From Salegentibacter lacus (GTDB lineage Bacteria > Bacteroidota > Bacteroidia > Flavobacteriales > Flavobacteriaceae), in the NCBI RefSeq assembly GCF_020164555.1, contig NZ_JAIQZB010000014.1, positions 1 through 64,000 of the forward strand: 64,000 nt of DNA, in the 5' to 3' direction. Below, in pieces: positions 45,819-56,556 of this stretch. Made by a program: the position numbers and the translations under genes. Position 1 is the first letter of the stretch; the number at the start of each line of letters is the position of its first letter. A model generated the notes under the pieces. That model saw nothing but the letters and a program-made list of their open reading frames with translations. It had not been told where the DNA came from and ran no database searches.

Positions 45819-46622
45819 TTTTATATCTTCTGCGGAAGCCTCAACTGCTTCACTATATTCACCTTCGGAATAATATTTCATGTAATCCTGATAGTACTCC
45901 AGCGCTTCTTCAAGGCGCTCTTCCATTAATTCCCTAAAGCTATTAATGGCTAACTGATATGCAGAATCAAACCTGTAATAATACGCTTCTTCCCTAAATG
46001 GAGATCCTGGATTGTTAGCAAGAAAATTATTAAAAGAAGTAATAGCGGCCTGGTAGTTACCGGCACGGGCTTCTCCGGTCAAATGATATTGTTTAGCAAT
46101 TTCATACTCCTTCTTTTCCAGTTTTATACGCAATTCAGCAGCCATATCGTTGGCTTCCTCGGCGTGTTCGCCTTCAGGATAAGTGTTCAAATAAGCCTGA
46201 AGTTCTGCAATTGCTTTATGAGTATCGGTTTGATCAAGATCGTATCTTGGAGAAAGTTCGTAAAAACTTCTTGTTTTTCTAAAAGCTGCTTCTTCCACCT
46301 TATCACTATTAGGATAAGATTGCTGAAAACGCTCAAACTCGTAAGAAGAAAGGTAATAATCACCTAATTGATAATAGGTATTAGCAAATAAGAAACTTAG
46401 TTTCTCTCCCTGTGGTTTACCGCGATACTGAGGAACAATCTGTTCAAACAAGCGTAAGGCTTTGCGGTACTTTGATTTACTATTCTCTTTCTGAGCTTCG
46501 TTATAAAGCTTTTCGGCAAGTACATATTTCTCACCCGCTTCCGGACTTTTCAGCACCTTTTGGTATTGGCTGCAGGAGGTAGAAACAATCACCATACTTA
46601 TTAACAAGATTATTTTCTTCAT
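45798..46622 (-). CDS. bamD: BamD, outer-membrane assembly lipoprotein
   Basis: This 274-residue lipoprotein helps insert barrel proteins into the outer membrane. It has the lipobox VIVSTSCSQYQKVL (Cys17) and five TPR units (AEKLYNEAQKENSKSKYRKAL, QLGDYYLSSYEFERF-Q, AFRKTRSFYELSPRY-LDQ, then GEHAEEANDMAAELR). It lies after bamA on the same strand but 175 bp away. Canonical Bacteroidota bamD sits elsewhere, so this may be an accessory copy. That is knowledge-based inference. Confidence 0.88.
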   Translation of the reverse strand: MKKIILLISMVIVSTSCSQYQKVLKSPEAGEKYVLAEKLYNEAQKENSKSKYRKALRLFEQIVPQYRGKPQGEKLSFLFANTYYQLGDYYLSSYEFERFQQSYPNSDKVEEAAFRKTRSFYELSPRYDLDQTDTHKAIAELQAYLNTYPEGEHAEEANDMAAELRIKLEKKEYEIAKQYHLTGEARAGNYQAAITSFNNFLANNPGSPFREEAYYYRFDSAYQLAINSFRELMEERLEEALEYYQDYMKYYSEGEYSEAVEASAEDIKSRIQNF

Positions 46623-46797
46623 CTAAATTTTAATTTTGATAAAACTACTTTTTCAAGATTATTGTAAAAGCTGATTTCCAACTTCTTACCCCCCTAACCA
46701 AAGGATCATAGGAAAAAATATAGGTTATAGGTTAAACCAAGGCAGAATTTCCTCAAAGTTATGGCACCGAAAATCTAATTAAATATCAACTGTCAGT

Positions 46798-49416
46798 TTA
46801 AAACTGTTGCCCTATTATGAAATGAGTTTCCCATCCATTTGCACCTGATTGCCCTCCAATGGAGTCAAAACCGTACCCAAAGTCTATCCCAAGTAAACCA
46901 AAGGCTGGCATAAAAATTCTCAAACCTGCACCAGCCGACCTATTTAGCTGAAATGGATTGAAATCCCTAAAGTTATCATAAGACGCACCAGCTTCTAAAA
47001 AGGTAAGTGCATAAATAGATGCTGAAGGCTTTAAGGTAATAGGGTATCTAAGTTCTAAAGAATATTTGTTGTAAATGGTAGCGCCATCATCATTCGCTCC
47101 CGCAGTGCGATCTATAGGTACTACAGATTCGTTTGGATAACCTCTTAATTGAACGTTTTCTCTACCATCTAAACTATATGTTCCAAGGCCATCACCACCA
47201 AGAAAAAATCTTTCGAAAGGAGGGACACCACGGTCGCTGTTATAAGCTCCAAGAAAACCATATTCAGCATTGGTCCTCAATACAAGTTTGTCGTAGATTT
47301 GGGTAAACCATTCTCCACTAAACTTAACTTTATAAAATTCTAACCAGTTATATTTCTTTTGGTCAATTTTTTCTGGATCGCCCACTGCATTTTCTGGAGT
47401 TACCCTTGCGCCGCTTTCATCCACAAGATTACCATTGTCATCATCCAGTTGAAATTCTCTTTGTTCATCTAAATTAGCATAATCTACACCATTCCATAAA
47501 GAATAAGGAGGGGTGAACTTTGCCGTAAGTTTAAATTTAGAACCTCCCATTGGGAAAACTGGGTTTACATAAGTGTTATCTCTTGTAAGACCAAAAGTAT
47601 AATTGATGTTGTTGGAAAAGCCATCTCCAAATGTAAATAGGCCTGTATTATAATTATTGAGATCATAACGTTGCAATCCAACCGAATGTGAAACCGTCAT
47701 GTATGGATCTGGTATCGTTAAACGTTTGGCGAGGCCTACGTTAATACCAAAAATATCAAAACTTCGGCTCCGGTCTGCTTCTCCAGTTGTATTATCGTAT
47801 AAAAATTGACGGGTATAAGAAAAAGAGGTTTGTAAGCTTACCGGTTTTTTACCGCCTAACCAGGGTTCCTGAAAAGATAAGCTATAAGTTTGATATGTAG
47901 TACTGGCCTGTGCTCTAAGAGAAAGGGTTTGACCATCACCCATAGGTACCGGTTTATAAGCTTCTTTATCAAAAATTCCAGATAAAGAGAAGTTGTTGAA
48001 AGAAAGTCCTAGGGTTCCTATAAAGCCACCCCCACCATAACCGCCTTGTAGTTCTATTTGGCTGGCACCAGCTTCTACTACAGAATATTCAAGATCTAAA
48101 GTACCAGACTGTGGATCTGGATCAACAAATTTTGGCTCTAGTTGTTCAGCATCGAAGAAACCTAGTTGTCCAAGTTCCCTTACCGTATTTACCACATCTT
48201 CCTGACTGTACTTTTGCCCGGGTTTTGTTCTTAATTCACGATAAATAACGTGATCTTTAGTTTTGTCGTTTCCGGTTACTTTAATATTATTAAAATAGGC
48301 TACTTTACCTTCAATGATTCTTATTTCAAAATCTATAGTATCATTATATACATTTGTTTCTACCAGGTTAATGGTTGAAAAAAGGTAACCGTTGTTTTTA
48401 TATAGGTTGGAAAGGTCTTCTCCATCAGGCTTTGTTTCATCGGCAATTCGTTTGTCCAAAAGTACACCGTTGTAAATATCACCTTTGTTTATTCCTAAAG
48501 CACGTTGCAATTGGGCATCAGAATAAACTGAATTACCAAGATATTCAATGTTTCCTATATGGTACTGATCGCCTTCTTCTACTTTAAGATTTAATGCGAT
48601 TCTTTCGTCGTCAATTTCGACCAGGGAATCTGTTACAATTCTAGCATCTCTATAGCCACTTTCTTTGTATTTATCGATGATGTTCTCCTTGTCTTCCTGG
48701 TAATCTGTCCTAACAAATTTAGATCTTTTCCAAAAGCGGATGATATTCTTTTGCTTGGTGTTTTTCATTGCCCTTTTAAGTTTAGCATCAGAGAATTTCT
48801 CATTTCCGCTAAAGTTTATATCGGCAATTTTCACACGATCCCCCTGGTCGATATCGACCAGCATATTTACCAGGTTAGCATTTTCAGCAGTATCAGTAAC
48901 CTCGCGGGTGCTTATTTTTGCCTGGGCATTTAAATACCCTTCCTTACGATATTTATCTTCAATATAATTTCTGGTAGTGGTAATAAGGTTTTCAGAAACT
49001 TTTGCGCCAGCCCTTAATTTATTTTCCTTTATGAGCTCTTCATTTTCACGCTTTTTAAGTCCTGTTATCTCTACCTTATTAAGTTTTGGAACTTCCTGTA
49101 TTTCAATCTCAAGATCAGCTACATTATCTTCACTTACGTGGGTGATATAGAAGTTGATATCACTGAAATGACCAATATCCCATAACTTATGAATTACGCT
49201 ACTTATTTTATCCCCTGGAATATAAATTTCTTCTCCTTTTTTCAGACCGGTATAAGCAATTACGGTTTGCTCATTAAAACTAACGTTGCCCGTAACTTTT
49301 ATCTCTCCAATTATATACTTTTTACCACCTGCTAATGGTAAGTCCTGAGCTCGTGAAGAAATGCTAAAAATTAAACTACATGCTACTGCCAAAAGGCTAA
49401 ATACTTTCTTCGTCAT
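46798..49416 (-). CDS. bamA: BamA, outer-membrane protein assembly factor
   Basis: This 872-residue protein has a signal peptide starting MTKKVFSLLAVACSLIFSIS and cleaved near SRAQ, five POTRA domains (about 40-430; e.g. KYIIGEIKVTGNVSFNEQTV, ADLEIEIQEVPKLNKVEITG) and a C-terminal Omp85 barrel ending in IIGQQF. The frame is open 12 codons further up, but the signal peptide fits the internal ATG. It lies 175 bp upstream of bamD on the same strand, a pairing not usual for this phylum. Confidence 0.92.
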   Translation of the reverse strand: MTKKVFSLLAVACSLIFSISSRAQDLPLAGGKKYIIGEIKVTGNVSFNEQTVIAYTGLKKGEEIYIPGDKISSVIHKLWDIGHFSDINFYITHVSEDNVADLEIEIQEVPKLNKVEITGLKKRENEELIKENKLRAGAKVSENLITTTRNYIEDKYRKEGYLNAQAKISTREVTDTAENANLVNMLVDIDQGDRVKIADINFSGNEKFSDAKLKRAMKNTKQKNIIRFWKRSKFVRTDYQEDKENIIDKYKESGYRDARIVTDSLVEIDDERIALNLKVEEGDQYHIGNIEYLGNSVYSDAQLQRALGINKGDIYNGVLLDKRIADETKPDGEDLSNLYKNNGYLFSTINLVETNVYNDTIDFEIRIIEGKVAYFNNIKVTGNDKTKDHVIYRELRTKPGQKYSQEDVVNTVRELGQLGFFDAEQLEPKFVDPDPQSGTLDLEYSVVEAGASQIELQGGYGGGGFIGTLGLSFNNFSLSGIFDKEAYKPVPMGDGQTLSLRAQASTTYQTYSLSFQEPWLGGKKPVSLQTSFSYTRQFLYDNTTGEADRSRSFDIFGINVGLAKRLTIPDPYMTVSHSVGLQRYDLNNYNTGLFTFGDGFSNNINYTFGLTRDNTYVNPVFPMGGSKFKLTAKFTPPYSLWNGVDYANLDEQREFQLDDDNGNLVDESGARVTPENAVGDPEKIDQKKYNWLEFYKVKFSGEWFTQIYDKLVLRTNAEYGFLGAYNSDRGVPPFERFFLGGDGLGTYSLDGRENVQLRGYPNESVVPIDRTAGANDDGATIYNKYSLELRYPITLKPSASIYALTFLEAGASYDNFRDFNPFQLNRSAGAGLRIFMPAFGLLGIDFGYGFDSIGGQSGANGWETHFIIGQQF

Positions 49417-49452
49417 AAATGCGCTAACTGAGTTGCTCACTGGTTTTTCCAA

Positions 49453-50159
49453 ATCGTCGTTCTCTAACCTGATATATAGATGACCTTCTTAATGAAAAGG
49501 ACATAATTCTAAATTTTATTTCTAAAGAATAAGCCACAGGTTCAATTCCTTTTTGCTCCTCCATGTTTTTTAATTACTACAAGCTTGTTATCCTACTGCT
49601 GAATTATTAAACAAATAATCAACAGCAACAATTTTTGCCGATTCAAGTTCTTTATTTGACATCCGTAGCCTGGGGAAACAATTCCTTTGGCTTCCATAAG
49701 AAAAAGGCACGCTATGATTAAACTCATAGATGTTTTCATCAGGCGGTAGATTCCGTACCAAATCTCACATACTTTCATACATTAAAAAAAGGAAATGGAA
49801 GTACGATCTAATTTTATATACAGAGAGGTCTTATTTATAGATGGAATTTTTGATGGAACAATGAAAACCAAAAAATTATATGATCTTAATTTTACCTAAA
49901 GTTCCCTAAAAAATAGGGAATGGAAGAAAGCTGCGTGTTTCGGAAAACAATGTTATTCCAAGCCTTTATTCTTCCCCAAACTGGTATTAATAATTAACAG
50001 CATAATAGACCGAAACTTCCCTCGCCTGAGAATAGTAATCTCTTATTTAAAACCTTAGTAGAACTAGGCTTATAATTAGATATAAAATTGCTTTTTTAAA
50101 TGATTGGGCCTGGAATAGTTGTCACGAAAGACAGTCGGTTATTAATGCTATGGAATTAC
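49453..50159. other. 0.7 kb without a supported gene
   Basis: Only short chance frames were seen, including one of 61 codons on the minus strand at 49593-49778. A small TTCCCTA/TAGGGAA hairpin (49902-49920) lacks a T-tract. The bamA promoter should lie in the part next to 49416, but no clear TAnnTTTG element was identified. Confidence 0.45.
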
Positions 50160-50900
50160 TTATTCCCTTCTTGCTAAAAATTTAGGGGCTTTCATCTGAT
50201 AATATTCTACTAATTCCAAATGTCTTTCTTTAGCCACTAACAAATGAAAATTTGGGTTTTCTGCACAGAAATAAATAAAATCTTTAATAAGATTGTCAGG
50301 AAGGTTTAAATCTTTAAATAGAGTCTTTGGTACTGCATTTATGGCTCTGTCTATTAGGTTTCTTTTCTCTTCAATATTATGAATCGTTTCCAATTGATTG
50401 GTTTTTCCACTAAAGGAATTGAAAATAGAAGCAAAAACATTTCTATTAGCTGCCTGCAATTTTTTTTCTGTCCTTGTTCTTTCTTCAACGTAGGATAATC
50501 CAAATTCAGATTTATCTATTGTTTCAATATCATCGAAATCTAACATTAAATTACCTGATAGGGAGATATTGCTTAACAGGACTTCATCCAATTCATTTAC
50601 TTGAAGTCTCAAATCAATAATGATTTCTTTTTTGTTTATTATTTCGGAGGTAATTAGTCTCTTTACCCTTTCATATTGAACAGAAGAAATGATTAAAGTA
50701 TCGCCAAGCATTACTTCAATTTTAAAATTTCCTTCAAAATCACTGTTCACCCCGTTTTCATTACTTTGATTGATAACATGAATAGAAGTTTTGTCAAAGA
50801 ATTGACCTTGGAGTTTTCCTTCTATCATAGTTTTCTCCTGAGAATAGCCGCTTAAACTTATTAAAACACCCAAGACTACCAGTCCATATTTTATCATCAA
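50160..50900 (-). CDS. Exported carboxypeptidase-regulatory-like domain protein
   Basis: This 246-residue protein has a signal peptide (cleavage near SGYSQ, residue 21). An Ig-like carboxypeptidase-regulatory domain follows (MIEGKLQGQFFDKTSIHVIN, then GNFKIEVMLGDTLIISSVQY) to about residue 110, and then a helical C-terminal part. Such proteins are common in flavobacteria and have no assigned role. It stands alone on the minus strand. Confidence 0.75.
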   Translation of the reverse strand: MMIKYGLVVLGVLISLSGYSQEKTMIEGKLQGQFFDKTSIHVINQSNENGVNSDFEGNFKIEVMLGDTLIISSVQYERVKRLITSEIINKKEIIIDLRLQVNELDEVLLSNISLSGNLMLDFDDIETIDKSEFGLSYVEERTRTEKKLQAANRNVFASIFNSFSGKTNQLETIHNIEEKRNLIDRAINAVPKTLFKDLNLPDNLIKDFIYFCAENPNFHLLVAKERHLELVEYYQMKAPKFLARRE

Positions 50901-51294
50901 ATTTATTAGTCTTAACCTTATCCCGCTATTAAAAAAAAATGGAATATTTTCGTTTCTACATTCCTTGAAACCACTAATTCCAGCTAATAGTTCCTTAAAT
51001 GTTTAAAGTGGGCAAATTTAATTCAAGAAGTACCGTAAAACGAATAAGTTATATCAACGGACCTTTTCCAAAGACGAGAACGAAAATGATGACTATATAA
51101 TAAAAAATACTAATTTCATAGGTCAAAAAACAACTTCAGTAGATAGAATTTTTGTGTTTATCTATTAGAGGTATAAAAGAACACCTTAGCTTATTAACTT
51201 TGCTTAAACTTGAGCTTCAATATTTACGCTAAACCGCTTGAGACCAATTTTTAGCCCCAAATAGATAAATTTCAAAATCCTGCTCATTCAGCCA
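50901..51294. other. Divergent intergenic region, 394 bp
   Basis: It lies between the minus-strand exported protein gene and the plus-strand kinase gene. TAACTTTG at 51195-51202 fits TAnnTTTG and may be the kinase promoter, but no -33 TTG is seen at the usual distance. No other signal was found. Confidence 0.35.
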
Positions 51295-52365
51295 ATGAAT
51301 ACATTAAAAACTAAAAAAAATGGATTGTCAGGAATACGTTCCTACACCACCAAAAAGAAACCTCTTCTTGTTCACGTTATTGTGTGGCTTATTCTTTTGG
51401 TAATTTTGCTGTATCATGCGTACAACAACAACGGGAAAATCGACAACCAATTCCTACTTTTCCACATTTTTTCAATCGTGGTCTTTTACATTAATTACCT
51501 CTATTTAGTCCCTAAATTCTTATTACGAAAAAAGACCTTACAATATTTACTTTATTCCGGAATATTAGTATTGATACCACTTTTTCATTCGTTATACTTT
51601 GGACCGCCTCCACCACCCCCTATAGAATTTGCAGAACGATTCGGGAATGAGCCGTCACCGCCCAAAACTTTTTTCTTTCTAGGCCCCATTTTGATTAATG
51701 TTTGCTTTTTGGTTATAGGTTCTTCTATTAGAATTTATATGGAATGGAATAGGAATGAAATAAAAAAGAAAGAAATTGAAACTCAAAAAAGTAAGGCCGA
51801 ACTAAATTTTTTAAAAAACCAGTTAAGCCCGCATTTTCTTTTTAATTCATTGAACAGTTTATATTCTTTAAGCGTAAAAAAATCTGATGCGGCCCCTGAA
51901 GCTATTATAACTTTATCAGAATTAATGCGATATATGCTATATCAAACTGATAATGATTACGTAGCTTTAAAAGAAGAATTGGAATATATAGAAAATTACT
52001 TAAAGTTACAGCGGCTGCGACTTGCTAATGATGAGTTTGTAAGCTTTGAAATTAATGGCACTATCACTAACCAGAAAATAAGGCCCTTGTTATTAATTAG
52101 TTTTATAGAAAATGCCTTTAAATATGGTACGGATGCCCAGGGAAAAACAAGAGTAGTCATAAATATTATTGTTGGCCAAAAAACCCTTGAGTTTATGTGT
52201 ACCAATATTACGCAGAACAAAATTAAAACCGGTAATAATACGGGCATTGGCTTAAAAAATACGAGAAGTAGGCTAAATCTGTTATACCCGGGCAAACACC
52301 ATTTAGAAGTTAGCAATCATTCTAACCAATATAAAGTTAATCTAAAATTAGATCTTAGTGTATGA
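51295..52365 (+). CDS. LytS-family sensor histidine kinase
   Basis: This 356-residue membrane kinase has four N-terminal membrane segments (about 25-45, 55-75, 83-103, 126-146), a coiled linker, then the His_kinase domain with the phospho-acceptor H-box NQLSPHFLFNSLNSLYSL (His near residue 179) and the N-box LLLISFIENAFKYG, then GIGLKNTRSRL. It overlaps the LytTR regulator gene by 4 bp, so the two are coupled. A proline-rich loop (PPPPPPIEF) between TM3 and TM4 may face outside and sense a ligand. Confidence 0.92.
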   Translation: MNTLKTKKNGLSGIRSYTTKKKPLLVHVIVWLILLVILLYHAYNNNGKIDNQFLLFHIFSIVVFYINYLYLVPKFLLRKKTLQYLLYSGILVLIPLFHSLYFGPPPPPPIEFAERFGNEPSPPKTFFFLGPILINVCFLVIGSSIRIYMEWNRNEIKKKEIETQKSKAELNFLKNQLSPHFLFNSLNSLYSLSVKKSDAAPEAIITLSELMRYMLYQTDNDYVALKEELEYIENYLKLQRLRLANDEFVSFEINGTITNQKIRPLLLISFIENAFKYGTDAQGKTRVVINIIVGQKTLEFMCTNITQNKIKTGNNTGIGLKNTRSRLNLLYPGKHHLEVSNHSNQYKVNLKLDLSV

Positions 52366-53093
52366 AGTGTATAATAATAGATGATGAACCCCTGGCAATT
52401 GATGTCCTGGAGTCTTACATAGAAAAAATTGGGAGCCTCGAGATTGTTTCTAAATGTACAAATCCCATTGAAGCTATAAATATCATTAATAAAGAAGAGG
52501 TGGATCTGGTTTTTCTAGATATCGAAATGCCTAATTTAACGGGGATAGAACTGGTTAAAAGTATAGATAAGCTACCCCAGTTTATATTTACAACGGCCTA
52601 CCCCCAATATGCTTTACAGGGTTTTGATCTAAATGCTACGGACTATCTTGTCAAGCCTATACCTTTCCATAGGTTTTTAAAAGCTATTTCCCGTGCGAAC
52701 GAACGCCATGAAAACAAACGCACTCAACCCGAGACTGAACCCGGATCTGTAAGTAATAATCACCCCCCGGTTTACGAAGAGGATTTTATTTTTATTAAAG
52801 CCGACTATGAAAATGTAAAAGTCTACCTTAAGGATATTTGCTATATAGAAGGTTTAAAAGATTATATTAAAATCCATTTAAATACAGGTTCCAAACCCCT
52901 TCTTACACTTTCGAATTTTAAAGGAATTTTGGACAAACTTCCCTCTGGAAAATTTTTAAGAGTTCATAGATCCTACGTGGTTAACATAGAATATATCACC
53001 GCACTTCAAAAATCTCGCCTCATTCTAAATAACACTAAAATACCTATAGGTAATACTTATAGAAAAGAAGTACTCAAGCGTCTTAAACTTTAG
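52362..53093 (+). CDS. LytTR-family response regulator
   Basis: This 243-residue protein has a receiver domain with phospho-acceptor Asp53 in LVFLDIEMPNLTG and conserved Lys in DYLVKPI, then a LytTR DNA-binding domain (about 145-240) ending in the motif RVHRSYVVNIEYI. It overlaps the kinase gene by 4 bp. It precedes a TolC-MacA-MacB pump with no other regulator, so control of the pump is the natural reading. Confidence 0.93.
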   Translation: MKCIIIDDEPLAIDVLESYIEKIGSLEIVSKCTNPIEAINIINKEEVDLVFLDIEMPNLTGIELVKSIDKLPQFIFTTAYPQYALQGFDLNATDYLVKPIPFHRFLKAISRANERHENKRTQPETEPGSVSNNHPPVYEEDFIFIKADYENVKVYLKDICYIEGLKDYIKIHLNTGSKPLLTLSNFKGILDKLPSGKFLRVHRSYVVNIEYITALQKSRLILNNTKIPIGNTYRKEVLKRLKL

Positions 53094-53224
53094 TATTTCG
53101 GAATTCCGGTAAATTATTTGGTAGGGAAAAAAGACCTGTTAACCTACAAAATAACCAGCTACTTCTATTTCATTTTTTAGGGCCAAAATCCCGTAGGTAA
53201 TTTGTCCTATCAAAGTATAAAAAA

Positions 53225-54583
53225 ATGAAATGGTATTTAACTATCTGTGTTTTGGTTTCCAATCTGGTTGCTATGGGGCAGCAAGATTTGGAATGGATCC
53301 AAAAAACAATGACAGAAGCTCCACCCCAAAAAAAAATATGGTCTTTAGAAGAGTGTTTGGAATATGCCCGTACACGAAACCTGACCGTTTTAAATGCTCA
53401 CCTGGATAAAAGTAGTGCCGAGGTAAATTACAGGCAGTCTGAATTGGAAAGATTACCAAATTTATCCGCAAATGCTTCAGAAAGTTTTACCAACGGCTAT
53501 AGCATAGACCCTATTACCAGTGCTTATGTAAACGAACAAATTTACGCGACCAGTGCTAACCTTAATTCTGAAATTGTCGTGTTCAATGGATTCCAGCTTA
53601 ATAATGAAATTAAAAAAAGTAAACTCCTGGTAGACCAGAATTCATTTTTTGTCCAGGAAGCCGAAAATAACATCAGCCTGAATATTACCAATGCATACCT
53701 GCAGGCACTATATTACCGCGAAGAAATATATGTAACAGAGAATACTCTGGACAATTCTGAAATTGCTTTAGATATAGCTACTGCCCGATTTGAAGCGGGT
53801 GCCATAGCTAAAAAAGATTATTCTGATGCGTTATCACAAGCAGCTTCTGACAGGTACCTGTTAATTGAAGCCAGGAATAATTATAACTCACAAATTTTAA
53901 TCCTGAAACAGTTATTGGAATTAGGGCCGGAAACAAATTTCAGTATCGAGGAACCTGACACCAATTACAATGGAGTTACAATAATCGATAATAAATTAAA
54001 TATTTACGAGCGTGCTTTAGAATCCTTACCAGAGATAAAGGCCGGGGAGTTAAATATTGCAATCAATGAAAAAGAACTTGATATAGCTCAGGGGGGCTAT
54101 TTACCCTCCCTTTCACTATCTGGAAACCTGGGTACGGGTTACACCAGTGTCCAGGACATTGGATTTTATGACCAATTAAACCTGAATTTTAATCCACGAG
54201 TATCACTATCGCTGAACGTTCCAATTTTTAGTCGAGGACAAAACAAGGCCCAGGAACAAAATGCACGAATTGATATTGAAAAAGCCAGGATAAATTTAAA
54301 ATCCACGGAAAAGGAAGTCTATGAAAAAGTAGAAACAGCCTGGCGAAACGCTATTGCGGCTCAAAATCAAATAATTGCGGCTGAAGCGGCAAGGGATGCA
54401 GCTTCGGATTCTTATCAACTGGCACAGAAGCAATACGAAGTGGGCAGCATAAACACTATGGATTTACTCGTAAGTAAAAACTCCTATAGCAATGCTGAAC
54501 AAAATTATATTCAGGCCAAGTACTTAAGTATTCTCTATTCCCAATTATTACAATTCTACCAGGGAAATAAAATAAAAATCTAA
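53225..54583 (+). CDS. TolC-family outer-membrane channel of the MacAB pump
   Basis: This 452-residue protein has a signal peptide (cleavage near VAMGQ, residue 18) and two OEP repeats with long helices (SLEECLEYARTRNLTVLNAHL, then EKARINLKSTEKEVYEKVET). It forms the outer duct of a tripartite ABC pump. The MacA-like gene starts 5 bp downstream. Confidence 0.9.
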   Translation: MKWYLTICVLVSNLVAMGQQDLEWIQKTMTEAPPQKKIWSLEECLEYARTRNLTVLNAHLDKSSAEVNYRQSELERLPNLSANASESFTNGYSIDPITSAYVNEQIYATSANLNSEIVVFNGFQLNNEIKKSKLLVDQNSFFVQEAENNISLNITNAYLQALYYREEIYVTENTLDNSEIALDIATARFEAGAIAKKDYSDALSQAASDRYLLIEARNNYNSQILILKQLLELGPETNFSIEEPDTNYNGVTIIDNKLNIYERALESLPEIKAGELNIAINEKELDIAQGGYLPSLSLSGNLGTGYTSVQDIGFYDQLNLNFNPRVSLSLNVPIFSRGQNKAQEQNARIDIEKARINLKSTEKEVYEKVETAWRNAIAAQNQIIAAEAARDAASDSYQLAQKQYEVGSINTMDLLVSKNSYSNAEQNYIQAKYLSILYSQLLQFYQGNKIKI

Positions 54584-54587
54584 ACCA

Positions 54588-55820
54588 ATGAAAACAAAAA
54601 AAGCAAAAATTCTTCTGAGTGTCTCTCTTATTGTCATACTGTTGATCTCTGCATATTATATTTTGAATACAGATAATGAGCCCTCGTTTATTGTAGAAAC
54701 CGTCCCTGTAAAGAGAGGTGAAATAAACACCCTGGTTACTGCTACGGGTACTATAGAGCCCTTAACCAAAGTTGCGGTCGGGACCCAGGTTTCAGGAGAA
54801 GTAGAAAAGATTTATGCTGATTATAATAGTGAAGTTAAAAAAGGGCAATTGCTTGCAGAGCTCGATAAAACTAACTTAAAAGCAGCCCTGGGGCAAGCGC
54901 AGGCCTCTTATGAAAACGCTTTAAACGAAAAAGAATATTATGGTAATATTTTTAAAAGACAACAAGGACTCTATGAAGAAGAGGTGATCAGCCGGGCTGA
55001 TTTCGAGGAAGCAACCTATAATTATAACCTTGCAAAAACCCAGGTGACTCAATCTTTATCTAATCTACAAGAGGCGAAAACCAACCTTGGTTTCGCCGAT
55101 ATATATTCTCCCATAGATGGTGTGGTGCTATCTAAAGAAGTAGACGAAGGCCAGACCGTTGCGGCAAGTTTTGAGACCCCCACCTTATTTACCATTGCTA
55201 AAGACCTCAGGCAAATGCAGGTTGAAGCTAGTGTAGATGAAGCTGATATAGGGAATGTAAAAGAAGGACAACGGGTTACCTTTACTGTAGATGCGTATCA
55301 GGGAGAAACTTTTGAAGGTATAGTAACCCAGGTAAGGCTATCTCCCATTGAACAGGAAAGTGTGATCACTTATACAGTAGTCATTAAAGCACAAAACCCA
55401 GACCTTAAATTAAAACCTGGATTAACCGCCACGGTGGTCATTTATACTCTGGAACTTAATGAGGTTCTCACCATAGAAGCCAAAGCCCTAAACTTTAAAC
55501 CGAACCCCAACCAATTAATTGAATATAATGAACAATACATAACAGGGGAAAAACAACCACGAGAAATTCCCGAAACTTCGCAAGAAGACATGGTGATTGT
55601 GTGGAAACATACTGAAGATAACAGGATTCTTCCGGAAAAGATTGAAGTAGGAGCAAGTGATGGCATTAACACAGAGGTGGTCAGCGGGTTATCGGAAGGA
55701 GACAAGCTTGTATATAATTTAAAAACCAATGCTAATCGAGGGGTCCGAAAAGAAAGTTCAAGCCCATTTATGCCTACCCCCCCGGGGAACAATAAAAATA
55801 AACCAGGTGAAGATGAATAG
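54588..55820 (+). CDS. MacA-like periplasmic adaptor
   Basis: This 410-residue membrane-fusion protein has one N-terminal membrane helix (about 8-27), a barrel-sandwich domain (TLVTATGTIEPLTKVAVGTQVSG), a helical hairpin (GQAQASYENALNEKEYYGNI) and beta-barrel domains. An insert with QLIEYNEQYITG precedes the final domain, and the Pro-rich tail SSPFMPTPPGNN is unusual. It overlaps the ATPase gene by 8 bp. Confidence 0.88.
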   Translation: MKTKKAKILLSVSLIVILLISAYYILNTDNEPSFIVETVPVKRGEINTLVTATGTIEPLTKVAVGTQVSGEVEKIYADYNSEVKKGQLLAELDKTNLKAALGQAQASYENALNEKEYYGNIFKRQQGLYEEEVISRADFEEATYNYNLAKTQVTQSLSNLQEAKTNLGFADIYSPIDGVVLSKEVDEGQTVAASFETPTLFTIAKDLRQMQVEASVDEADIGNVKEGQRVTFTVDAYQGETFEGIVTQVRLSPIEQESVITYTVVIKAQNPDLKLKPGLTATVVIYTLELNEVLTIEAKALNFKPNPNQLIEYNEQYITGEKQPREIPETSQEDMVIVWKHTEDNRILPEKIEVGASDGINTEVVSGLSEGDKLVYNLKTNANRGVRKESSSPFMPTPPGNNKNKPGEDE

Positions 55821-56556
55821 AGACATTATCAGCATTGAAAATATTAAAAAGAGATTCAGCATGGGACAAGAAACCGTAGAAGCTCTCAGGGATGTTTCTT
55901 TTTCCATCGAGGAAGGTGAGTTCGTTACTATTATGGGATCCAGCGGGTCAGGGAAAAGCACCCTTTTGAACATTCTTGGCTGTCTAGACCAACCTACCTC
56001 CGGCTCCTATGAAATTGACGGGCTAAAGGTAAAAGATCAAAAACCTAATGGTCTTGCAAAAATAAGAAATGAAAAAATCGGGTTTATATTCCAATCCTAT
56101 AACCTTCTTCCAAGAACTTCGGCTGTTGAAAATGTAGAATTACCACTCCTATACAACAGTGCTATTTCTAAGGATATACGTAGGAAACGTGCAATTGACG
56201 CTCTAGTACATGTCGGTCTGGAGGATCGGCTTCACCACACCCCGGCACAACTATCCGGTGGACAACAACAGCGCGTCGCTATTGCTCGTTCCCTGGTAAA
56301 TGACCCAGTGGTAATCCTAGCCGATGAAGCTACAGGAAACCTGGATACACGTACCTCTTATGAAATCATGGCTCTTTTTCAGAAACTAAATATTAGTGGT
56401 AAAACCATTGTGTTTGTAACGCACGAGCAAGATATAGCCAATTTTAGCGCCCGGACTATTGAATTAAAAGACGGCAATATTATCAGAAATGTACAGAACC
56501 ACGATATAATGCTTGCTGCTGAAGAATTAGAAAGTTTACCAAAAGAAAATATATGA
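55813..56556 (+). CDS. MacB-type ABC transporter ATPase
   Basis: This 247-residue ATPase has Walker [10 protein letters not shown] (42-50), the signature [15 protein letters not shown], Walker [13 protein letters not shown] and the H-loop VTHE. I chose [15 protein letters not shown] at 55813; the frame is open upstream into the adaptor gene, but that part has no homology. It overlaps the preceding stop by 8 bp and the permease start by 4 bp. The ATPase and permease are split here rather than fused as in E. coli MacB. Confidence 0.94.
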   Translation: MNRDIISIENIKKRFSMGQETVEALRDVSFSIEEGEFVTIMGSSGSGKSTLLNILGCLDQPTSGSYEIDGLKVKDQKPNGLAKIRNEKIGFIFQSYNLLPRTSAVENVELPLLYNSAISKDIRRKRAIDALVHVGLEDRLHHTPAQLSGGQQQRVAIARSLVNDPVVILADEATGNLDTRTSYEIMALFQKLNISGKTIVFVTHEQDIANFSARTIELKDGNIIRNVQNHDIMLAAEELESLPKENI

